64,000 bases of DNA, from the NCBI RefSeq assembly GCF_002741945.1, contig NZ_MDVN01000020.1, positions 310,001 to 374,000 of the forward strand, in the 5' to 3' direction. The notes beneath the pieces are model-generated. The model was given only the letters and a program-made list of their open reading frames with translations. It did no database searches and was not told the DNA's origin. A program made the translations under genes and the position numbers. How positions within the stretch are numbered: position 1 is the stretch's first letter; the number at the start of each line of letters is the position of its first letter. Below are positions 8,872 through 16,035 of the stretch, one piece after another. The DNA comes from Gaetbulibacter sp. 4G1. GTDB taxonomy: Bacteria > Bacteroidota > Bacteroidia > Flavobacteriales > Flavobacteriaceae.

Positions 8872-10014
8872 ATGACTGAAGTATCTGAATTTTATATATT
8901 ATCACATATTTTCATTTCTTTAGTTGGAGCCATTTTGCTTCTTGCCATTTGGTATAATATTAGGCTTCGTTTTAAACAAATTCTTGAAGAAGATGACACC
9001 CAAAAACGCGTTGACAAAGGATTACTTTATCTAAGTCTTGCTATGTTTGTTTGGGTGCTTTCTGGGTGCTGGTCTTACACTGGTAATCTATTTTCTTTCG
9101 AAAAAACAATTAGTTTTCAATTAGGCATCTATCTATTTTCCATAATTAATAATATGTTTTTGCTGTTGGCATTATTCTATTTTTATTATGCTCCTAAATT
9201 TATTTATAATAACAAAAAGAATGTTAAGCTTATTTTAATTGTTATAGCTATTACTTCTTTTGCTACTTTTTTCCTTTCCTATTTTTTTCAAGAAAATGAT
9301 ACTGCAAATGGAATCAAGTTAAGCGGAATTCCTGATTTATTACTCACAAGTTTTCTATGTTACTTATTAGGAATTTCATTATACAGAACATTTTCGCATA
9401 GAGGTTTAAAAATTGTTGGTGTCATATCTATCCTGATAATGCTTTTAATTGTTACTTCACAAGTTTCTAGTGTGTTTATAGAAGTTGGAAATGAGTTTAG
9501 TAACAACTTTTTAAAGATAATTGCTAAAGCTTCTTTAATATCAGTATTTTTAGTATTAGCAACTACTTGGGTTATTCGTTTAGCAAATATGCCTAAACCA
9601 AACGAAATGACCATCAGTTTTATGGATTGGAGTTTAGTAAAAATTAGTATTCCAACAAAAGGTGTTTTTGATCAAACTATAGATTTTGGTTCAAAAACCA
9701 CTCAATATAAAAACTTACTCAAGTTTGCTATAAGACGAAAATACGGAGAAGGTAATTCGCAAAGCATATTTATAAGTTTAGGTGGTGAAATAAAAAATCA
9801 AACTTACTTGACAAGGATTATTGAGAATATCAATTCCATTTTACAACTAGACGCCACTCAATTATTAGAAAGGCGTGATCTATTTACATTCATAGGAGAG
9901 GGCCGATATAGATTGCGTATGATTCCTGATAACATAAATATTGACGTTACTTTACTAGAAGAATTTTATAAAATCCCAGAAAACAAGGAATATAAGTCAC
10001 TTTGCAACGCTTAA
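8872..10014 (+). CDS. Seven-helix membrane protein with cytoplasmic C-terminal domain, unknown function
   Basis: 380-residue integral membrane protein. About seven hydrophobic helices occupy residues 1-240, starting with FISLVGAILLLAIWYNI and ending with FLVLATTWVIRL. A soluble domain of about 140 residues follows (from about 245) with no motif I recognise. The layout resembles 7TM sensor or regulator proteins that carry a cytoplasmic effector domain. It starts 6 bases after the nbaD stop and so appears to be in the kynurenine operon. A sensory or accessory transport role is inference only. Confidence 0.65.
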   Translation: MTEVSEFYILSHIFISLVGAILLLAIWYNIRLRFKQILEEDDTQKRVDKGLLYLSLAMFVWVLSGCWSYTGNLFSFEKTISFQLGIYLFSIINNMFLLLALFYFYYAPKFIYNNKKNVKLILIVIAITSFATFFLSYFFQENDTANGIKLSGIPDLLLTSFLCYLLGISLYRTFSHRGLKIVGVISILIMLLIVTSQVSSVFIEVGNEFSNNFLKIIAKASLISVFLVLATTWVIRLANMPKPNEMTISFMDWSLVKISIPTKGVFDQTIDFGSKTTQYKNLLKFAIRRKYGEGNSQSIFISLGGEIKNQTYLTRIIENINSILQLDATQLLERRDLFTFIGEGRYRLRMIPDNINIDVTLLEEFYKIPENKEYKSLCNA

Positions 10015-10126
10015 AAACTTCGGTCACAATTAAGCACAATCTATTATAATTTACTATTAATTACTACATCATTCTGTATTGACGGTGTCTTAAAATACAT
10101 TGCCTTCAAATCAAAAAACAGAACAG

Positions 10127-11671
10127 ATGCATACCATTAAATCTAATGAAGCTTTTGGGCATCCAAAAGGCTTAGTCTACTTATTTTTTGCTGAACTTTG
10201 GGAACGCTTTTCATTTTATGGAATGCGTGCCCTTTTGGTTCTTTATATGACCAAACAATTATTGTTCACTGACGATATGGCTTTTGGTGTTTATGCCGCT
10301 TATATGTCATTGGTTTATGTAACTCCCATGATTGGCGGTATACTTGCAGACAAAATCCTTGGGTTTAGAAAAGCCATATTATTAGGGGGCATTTTAATGG
10401 CTTTAGGACATTTCTTTTTAACTTTTGAGCACCCTATATTCTTTTACGGCTCACTAGGTCTTATTATTGTTGGAAATGGTTTTTTTAAACCCAATATTTC
10501 TTCGTTTGTTGGCGACTTATACAAACATGGAGACCATAGACGAGATTCTGGGTTTACCATTTTCTATTTAGGAATAAATTTTGGTGCTGCAGTTGCACCA
10601 CTAATGTGTGCGTGGGTTGCAGCCTCTTATGGTTGGCATTACGGATTTGTACTTGCGGGTATAGGTATGGTAGCCGGATTGTTAGTTTTTAAAAGCGGAC
10701 TTAAAAATAATGTATTCGAAAATAAAGGCTTGGTTCCTGATGAAAATCTTTATAAACAAAAACACTTAGGAATCCCTAAAGGGACAATAATTACTATATG
10801 TGCATTTTTAGCCGTTCCTATTTTTGCTTTAATTATTAACTACCATCAATTTGAGCATTATCTAGTTTGGATAGTTTCTGCTTTTTTAATTATCTACATC
10901 ATTTACATCTTAACAACGGTTAGTTTAACAGAAAAAAAACGTTTATTAATTGCTGTATACTTTACAGCTCTTTATGCCCTATTCTCAGCTATTTTTGAAC
11001 AAGCTGGAAGCTCTTTAACCCTATTTGCAGATAGAAATGTAAACTTAGTAGGCATGGATGCAGCAGGTACAAATAGTATTAACGCTGGTTTTATAATGCT
11101 GTTTGCAATCCCTTTCTCTTTATTATGGACCTTTTTAAATAAGCGAAAAGCAAACCCAAATTCTGCTATTAAGTTTGGTTTGGGGTTAATGTTTTTAGGC
11201 CTAGGATTTTTAGTTTTTGCTTTATCAGCTCATAACGTTGATGCATTTGCAAAAACTTCAATGCTTTATTTAATTGTTGGATACATGGTGTTAACTATTG
11301 GTGAGTTATTCTTATCTCCTATTGGGCTTTCAAAAATGACTGAACTGTCTCCATTAAAATATGTATCATTTATTATGGGTGTTTGGTTCTCTGCAAATTT
11401 TTATGGACACTTTTTTGCTGGTAAAATAGCCAAACTAACAACTGTAAATGAAGGAGAAGCCAATATGTTCTCTAAAGGTTTTTTTGGTCAAGTCGTTGAA
11501 TTTATAACTGGTATTACACCAGAAATTGCTTCCCAAAATAGTGATAACTTTCAGCAGCTTTATTCATACTTATCTGTGTATGCAAGTTTTGGGGTAATTA
11601 CTATTGTTGTTGGTATCTTTGCATTATTAATTTCGCCAATAATCAAAAAAATGATGTCTGGCGTTCATTAA
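10127..11671 (+). CDS. POT/PTR-family proton-dependent oligopeptide transporter
   Basis: Major-facilitator-type di/tripeptide symporter in the inner membrane, about 12-14 helices, 514 residues from this start. Family signatures: the early AELWERFSFYGMRALLVLYM helix carrying the ExxER motif, IGGILADKILGFRKAILLGG, and GNGFFKPNISSFVGDLY. The ATG at 10127 is chosen because the conserved sequence begins soon after it; an in-frame TTG at 10100 would add nine residues. The gene lies 112 bases after the membrane-protein gene. Import of tryptophan-containing peptides would suit the catabolic cluster, but this is inferred from position only. Confidence 0.9.
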   Translation: MHTIKSNEAFGHPKGLVYLFFAELWERFSFYGMRALLVLYMTKQLLFTDDMAFGVYAAYMSLVYVTPMIGGILADKILGFRKAILLGGILMALGHFFLTFEHPIFFYGSLGLIIVGNGFFKPNISSFVGDLYKHGDHRRDSGFTIFYLGINFGAAVAPLMCAWVAASYGWHYGFVLAGIGMVAGLLVFKSGLKNNVFENKGLVPDENLYKQKHLGIPKGTIITICAFLAVPIFALIINYHQFEHYLVWIVSAFLIIYIIYILTTVSLTEKKRLLIAVYFTALYALFSAIFEQAGSSLTLFADRNVNLVGMDAAGTNSINAGFIMLFAIPFSLLWTFLNKRKANPNSAIKFGLGLMFLGLGFLVFALSAHNVDAFAKTSMLYLIVGYMVLTIGELFLSPIGLSKMTELSPLKYVSFIMGVWFSANFYGHFFAGKIAKLTTVNEGEANMFSKGFFGQVVEFITGITPEIASQNSDNFQQLYSYLSVYASFGVITIVVGIFALLISPIIKKMMSGVH

Positions 11672-11910
11672 AAATGAATAGTTGATCGTTTAGGCTGTAT
11701 CCAAGTTATTATGGACTCGGTGATCCTTATTCGCTTGGTGAAATGGAAAGTGATGTACAATCATCTTTCTCTGGAAAATTACTAGATTTAGCTATTGATA
11801 GAGATATAATCAATCAAAAACAATACGAAGACATGTGGGGAGTCAATGTCCATCGTTGGTTATTTGGAGATGATGAAATTGCTAAGCAAACGTTAATTAA
11901 TAGAATTATA
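11672..11910 (+). pseudogene. Degenerate duplicate of the 3' end of the ACMSD gene
   Basis: This stretch begins immediately at the POT stop codon and aligns collinearly with about 8620-8860 in nbaD. From 11737 to 11886 I count 14 differences in 150 bases against 8686-8835. A one-base deletion near 11713-11720 breaks the reading frame relative to 8661-8669, and the similarity ends around 11910, before a matching stop codon. The conceptual peptide reads GKLLDLAIDRDIINQKQY as in nbaD, but the N-terminal two thirds, including most metal ligands, are absent. It is a non-functional relic and abuts the 3' end of the convergent LytTR gene. Confidence 0.9.
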
Positions 11911-11916
11911 AATTTA

Positions 11917-12678
11917 TTACATACTCATCCAACTTTTAATTTGTTGTGTATAAGTTCTACCTGAAATAACGCTTGTTTTTTGTTTATTTTGCAATGTAAT
12001 AACATACCTACTATTAAAATATTTTTGAACCTCTTCAACATAAACTGTATTTATTATTACAGCCCTATGCACTCTTAAAAACTCATCTGGTAACTTATGC
12101 TCTAATTGAGATAGAGATAGATTAGTTAAGTGATTAGTAGTACTTGTAAATACGGTTACATATTTCTCATTGGCTTCTAAAAAAATAATATCTTCTAGCT
12201 TCACAAAAATTAACTTCTCTCCTTTTTTTATAGTAATAGAGGTCATTTTCTTTGTTCCTTTCTTTATAGAGATTTCTTTAATCGCTTCTAAAAGTTGTTG
12301 AGTGCTATTAGTGCCCTTAAATAATTTCAATTTTTTAATGGTCTTTTCAATACGCTCTAATCGCACTGGTTTTACTAAATAATCAATGCTATTAGTTTCA
12401 AAAGCTTTAAGCGAGTATTGATCATAAGCTGTACAAAAAACTACAATTGGAATAGTCTCTAATTGCTCCAACAACTCAAAACCAGTTAAACCAGGCATTT
12501 CAATATCTAAAAATATTAAACCGGGTTGTAATGTCTTTATTTTTTCTTTAGCCTCCATACCATTTTTAGCGGTATCAATAACTTGAAATGTCTCAGGAAA
12601 GTTTTCAAGTAAACTAAGCAATCTTTCTCTTGCCAGAGGCTCATCATCAATAATAACAGTTCTATATGGTTTATTCAT
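11917..12678 (-). CDS. LytTR-family response regulator
   Basis: 253-residue two-component regulator. The N-terminal receiver domain (about 1-120) has acidic residues in IIDDEPLARERL, the phospho-acceptor aspartate in LIFLDIEMPG and the conserved lysine in YLVKPVRLE. The C-terminal LytTR DNA-binding domain (about 145-250) is marked by FLEANEKYVTVFT and LRVHRAVIIN. The start codon overlaps the kinase stop by one base, so it is the partner of the LytS-type kinase encoded just upstream. Target genes are unknown. Confidence 0.93.
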   Translation of the reverse strand: MNKPYRTVIIDDEPLARERLLSLLENFPETFQVIDTAKNGMEAKEKIKTLQPGLIFLDIEMPGLTGFELLEQLETIPIVVFCTAYDQYSLKAFETNSIDYLVKPVRLERIEKTIKKLKLFKGTNSTQQLLEAIKEISIKKGTKKMTSITIKKGEKLIFVKLEDIIFLEANEKYVTVFTSTTNHLTNLSLSQLEHKLPDEFLRVHRAVIINTVYVEEVQKYFNSRYVITLQNKQKTSVISGRTYTQQIKSWMSM

Positions 12679-14621
12679 TATATCACAGTTTTTTCAATAG
12701 TAATTTTGATATGCTTTACTGGTGTATTTTCCCAACTAAGTAATGCTTTTTCTTCATAGGTTAATCTCAATAAATCGAATACCGTTTGTAATCCGTGACC
12801 ACTTACCAAGCCTTCAAGGAATTGAGGTCCATTATCTTCGACTATAATATCAAGACCTATTTCACTATTTTTAATTTTCAGAATAATCTTTCCATTTTTT
12901 TCAATTTTAGAAACACCATGCTTTACAGCATTTTCAACCAAAGGCTGAATAATAAACATAGGGATTTTTACAGATTCAACATTTTTATCTACCTCTATTG
13001 AAAATTGTAAGCGGTCTCCAAAACGTATTTGTTCAATATCTAAATAATTTTTCACCATGTCTACCTCATCGGCAACCGTGCTCATTTTTTGTCCTTTTTT
13101 ATTAATGGAGTACTTAAACAAATCGGATAATGACAATGCCATTTTTTCCGTTTTATCAGCATTTTTATGCGCTAAGCTCGCTATTGAATTTAAGGCATTG
13201 TATAAAAAATGTGGATTTATTTGCGATTGCAATAATTTGACCTCGGCTTGAGCATTTACTTCTTTTAAACGACTTAACTCTATATCTTTTTGTTTTACTA
13301 AAGAGTCTGAAAAGTTTTCAATATACAGTAACAACCCTCTACTCATAGCAAAAGTAAATACCAATAATAAAAATGGATTTAAACTAAACCAAGATGTATT
13401 ACTATTGTTTTCTAAAAAAAAGATAGCAGCGACCGGAGCAATACAAACAAAAAAAGTAAACACCGTTTTAAGAGTTATTTGCAATGTAAAACTCATGTTG
13501 TTTTTAATAATAAATTTATCAAAAAGCATTAAGAACAAAGCAATCAATAATGCAACTATTATAAAAATAACATGAATACTTATATATTGACGCCAATGTT
13601 CAAATTCATAAGGCTTAGTCATATAAGTAAATATTTTAAAAACATACAGAATGCATATCATAAAATACAAAACAGGAGCAAAATAACTATAATAAAGGTG
13701 TTTATATTTTCTTCTATAAAAAAGGCTAAAACCTAAAACAAAAAGGATTACACCTAACATAATACTTGTCCAAATAGCAAAAACCTTTGTTTTCTCCCTA
13801 TTTATATAATTGCTTGCATAATTCCAAGGATAAGTTTTATACATATAAGCTTTAAACTCCTTCTTTAAGTTAGGTGAGTATAATTTTTGTAATAAAAACT
13901 TATCCAATTCACTAAATTGACTTCCCATACTAACATTCTCTTTGTTATTCAATATCGAGTTTCTAGAATTGACTATTTTATCTTTTTTGCTTTGAAAAAA
14001 TTGAGCACATGTCATTGTCCTAATAATATCTCTTTGAATTTCTCTTTTTCTTTGTTTCAAAGTAGAACTACTAGTAAATACATATTGTAAATCAGCCTGA
14101 AAAAGCCCAGATATTCCATTTTTTTTTGAATAAAATGTAGGCTCTCCTTTGTAAATTTTAAAACCAGAAGTCATATTATAATTAAACCAATTACTGAATC
14201 CTTCATTTTCTTCAAAATGTAAATTAATTGTCACTTTTGTTAAATCTGAAAATTTATAATGATTAACATTTTTATTAGTCTCTCTATTTGAAAGAGTATC
14301 ATTAAATACTTTATCTACATAATTCTTAAGGTAACCAATTTCTTTATTTGGCAACAAAAGTCTTAGTTCTTCCATAATTATATTCATTGCTAGACTATCT
14401 TTTGATGTCGCATTGATAAGTTTATATAAAATAGGTCCATTATACTTATACACCCTTTCGCCATAACCGTTAAACACACGCTCTTTAACATACTCCCAAT
14501 TTTCATCTTTTGGTAAATCAGGATAATTATCATAATGATAGCTAGGGTTTTTACTCGTATCATCAATGATTATTATAGGAATTATTAAAGTAATAATGAT
14601 TAGTAAAATTATTTTCTTCAT
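12678..14621 (-). CDS. LytS-type sensor histidine kinase with large extracytoplasmic domain
   Basis: 647-residue membrane kinase. An N-terminal signal anchor (residues 4-20) leads into an extracytoplasmic domain up to about 278. About five helices follow (281-302, 310-332, 347-368, 384-402, 414-434), then a short coiled coil. The His_kinase motif is QSQINPHFLYNAL with the phospho-acceptor at H471. The ATPase region has the N-box-like QPLVENAVKHG and a degenerate G-box. The extracytoplasmic segment near 195-255 loosely resembles the helical core of DUF2927-type putative peptidases without the catalytic glutamate; this is tentative. It forms a cistron pair with the LytTR gene. Confidence 0.92.
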   Translation of the reverse strand: MKKIILLIIITLIIPIIIIDDTSKNPSYHYDNYPDLPKDENWEYVKERVFNGYGERVYKYNGPILYKLINATSKDSLAMNIIMEELRLLLPNKEIGYLKNYVDKVFNDTLSNRETNKNVNHYKFSDLTKVTINLHFEENEGFSNWFNYNMTSGFKIYKGEPTFYSKKNGISGLFQADLQYVFTSSSTLKQRKREIQRDIIRTMTCAQFFQSKKDKIVNSRNSILNNKENVSMGSQFSELDKFLLQKLYSPNLKKEFKAYMYKTYPWNYASNYINREKTKVFAIWTSIMLGVILFVLGFSLFYRRKYKHLYYSYFAPVLYFMICILYVFKIFTYMTKPYEFEHWRQYISIHVIFIIVALLIALFLMLFDKFIIKNNMSFTLQITLKTVFTFFVCIAPVAAIFFLENNSNTSWFSLNPFLLLVFTFAMSRGLLLYIENFSDSLVKQKDIELSRLKEVNAQAEVKLLQSQINPHFLYNALNSIASLAHKNADKTEKMALSLSDLFKYSINKKGQKMSTVADEVDMVKNYLDIEQIRFGDRLQFSIEVDKNVESVKIPMFIIQPLVENAVKHGVSKIEKNGKIILKIKNSEIGLDIIVEDNGPQFLEGLVSGHGLQTVFDLLRLTYEEKALLSWENTPVKHIKITIEKTVI

Positions 14622-14760
14622 AATTGTAAATTTAATCTATTTAAACATCAAAGAAACTTGATAAATTTAGTTATTAAAACTAGTTTCCGACGAACTGCAT
14701 TATAGACTTTACAAATTGCAATTATGATGATTTAATGAAAACCGATACATAAAAAAGTAA

Positions 14761-14768
14761 TACTTTTG
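14761..14768 (+). promoter_or_regulatory. Bacteroidota -7 box upstream of the O-methyltransferase gene
   Basis: TACTTTTG matches the TAnnTTTG -7 consensus and lies 44 bases before the ATG at 14812, in the divergent interval between the kinase and methyltransferase genes. The -33 element is not clear. Confidence 0.5.
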
Positions 14769-14811
14769 ATTTTTAATTAACTTAAATAGACCTAACAGGT
14801 CTGGTAAATAG

Positions 14812-15456
14812 ATGCATTTTATACCTGAAAACATTGATGATTATGTTGTAAAACATTCTGAAGACGAACCAGTATTATTACAGCAATTAAATAGAGAAAC
14901 TTACCAAAAAATATTGCAACCACGTATGCTTAGTGGGCATTACCAGGGTCGTGTATTGAGTATGATTTCTAAATTGGTTAATCCAAAAAATATATTGGAA
15001 ATAGGAACTTATACTGGATATTCTGCTTTGTGTTTAGCAGAAGGGATACAAGTCAATGGCGAGCTACATACTATTGATATAAATGAAGAGTTATCCGATT
15101 TTTCTAGAAAATACTTTGACAAATCTAACTATGGCAATCAAATAGTTCAGCATTTAGGTAATGCCTTAGAGATTATTCCAAAGCTTGATAAAGCTTTCGA
15201 TTTAATTTTTATTGATGCAGATAAAGAGAATTACTCTAATTATTTTGATGCTATAATTGACAAATTAAATTCTGGAGGCATTATTTTATCTGACAATGTA
15301 CTTTGGAGTGGCAAAATATTAGAAACCACGTTTAAAAAAGAAGATACTTCTACTCCTGCTTTAATAGAATATAATCGTCTGTTAAAAAATGATAAGAGGG
15401 TTGAAACTGTAGTATTACCAATTAGGGATGGTTTAACTATTAGTAGAAAAAAATAA
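14812..15456 (+). CDS. SAM-dependent O-methyltransferase (caffeoyl-CoA/catechol type)
   Basis: 214-residue class I methyltransferase of the cation-dependent O-methyltransferase family. The SAM-binding motif is ILEIGTYTGYSALCLAEG. The metal-site aspartates are in LIFIDADKENYSNY and in LSDNVLWSGK, where the usual DNVLW motif is intact. Bacterial relatives methylate catechol-like hydroxyls, but the substrate here cannot be deduced. It appears monocistronic, with its own promoter and a dispersed repeat downstream. Confidence 0.9.
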   Translation: MHFIPENIDDYVVKHSEDEPVLLQQLNRETYQKILQPRMLSGHYQGRVLSMISKLVNPKNILEIGTYTGYSALCLAEGIQVNGELHTIDINEELSDFSRKYFDKSNYGNQIVQHLGNALEIIPKLDKAFDLIFIDADKENYSNYFDAIIDKLNSGGIILSDNVLWSGKILETTFKKEDTSTPALIEYNRLLKNDKRVETVVLPIRDGLTISRKK

Positions 15457-15484
15457 CCTTTTTTTAATAGAATCTTGGCAGATT

Positions 15485-15626
15485 GGTTGCGTTAAGGATT
15501 GCAGCGACATCCTTTTTTGTGCTTAACTATAAGTTTGATTTAAAACTTATTTTAAAATATATAGAAATACTTGATGAGGCACAGAAACAAGTTCAGCACA
15601 AGAAAGATATAGCGGAAAGCCTGACC
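15485..15626 (+). repeat. Dispersed intergenic element, copy A (long-loop form)
   Basis: Two conserved arms are present. The left arm (15491-15518) contains GGATTGCAGCGACATCC followed by a T-run; the right arm (15604-15626) contains AAGATATAGCGGAAAGCC. The same arms recur at 19031-19101 and 39519-39589 in the opposite orientation. Here they are separated by about 85 bases instead of about 20. TTTTTTGTGCT at the end of the left arm can pair with AGCACAAGAAA at the start of the right arm, extending a hairpin. The element lies between the convergent O-methyltransferase and tatA genes. An open frame across it is not credible as a gene. Confidence 0.75.
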
Positions 15627-15676
15627 ACATTTTTGTGGGAACGCCAAAAACCTTCAGCTAGGCTATGGATGCCAAA

Positions 15677-15964
15677 TTATAGTTTACGCTTTACAGAGCC
15701 TGTAAAATCATCAAGGTCTTCTTTTACTTTATCCAGCTCTTTTTTTACATCTTTAGTAATGCTTGTATCTATACCGTTGTTTTCAGCAGTTTTGGTAATC
15801 TCATGTTTAATATCGTTAGTAGCATCTTTAAGCGTGCGCATTCCTTTCCCTAAACCACGAGCTATCTCAGGTAATTTGTCGGCACCGAAAACCATAATAA
15901 CGATAAATAGTATGAAAGCTATTTCTCCTCCGCTTATAAATAAAAATGTAGTTTGATAAATCAC
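15677..15964 (-). CDS. tatA: Sec-independent protein translocase TatA-type protein
   Basis: 95-residue membrane protein of the twin-arginine translocation system, which moves folded proteins across the inner membrane. The single N-terminal helix (about 10-27, GGEIAFILFIVIMVFG) is followed by the FGADKLPEIARGLGKGMR amphipathic helix typical of TatA/B in Bacteroidota, then a charged tail. The start is a GTG at 15964; no upstream ATG is available in frame and the helix needs this start. No tatC lies nearby, so whether it functions as TatA or TatB is not settled here. Confidence 0.9.
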   Translation of the reverse strand: MIYQTTFLFISGGEIAFILFIVIMVFGADKLPEIARGLGKGMRTLKDATNDIKHEITKTAENNGIDTSITKDVKKELDKVKEDLDDFTGSVKRKL

Positions 15965-15999
15965 AGTACAAATATAGTGAGTTGTTTTGGTAGAATAAA

Positions 16000-16026
16000 A
16001 AAAGCCAACTATTAAAGTTGGCTTTT
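16000..16026 (-). terminator. Rho-independent terminator after the M1 peptidase gene
   Basis: Perfect 11-bp stem AAAAGCCAACT/AGTTGGCTTTT with a 5-base loop, followed on the - strand by a T-run (plus-strand A-run at 15996-16003). It sits 10 bases beyond the stop of the peptidase gene. Confidence 0.85.
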
Positions 16027-16035
16027 AAATAAAAT

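Noticed and set aside
10100-10126. TTG start for the POT transporter
   Set aside because: The ATG at 10127 precedes the conserved sequence at a normal distance; the nine extra residues have no family support.
11743-11964. Short open frame resembling ACMSD as a separate gene
   Set aside because: It is the in-frame part of the degenerate nbaD duplicate and runs into unrelated sequence antisense to the LytTR gene; it lacks the catalytic domain.
15483-15956. Open frame of 157 codons on the + strand
   Set aside because: It reads through the dispersed intergenic element and then antisense to tatA; no start signal or protein-like composition supports it.
15969-15976. TATATTTG on the - strand as tatA promoter
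   Set aside because: It lies only about 5 bases from the GTG start, which would force a leaderless transcript; not listed without mapping data.
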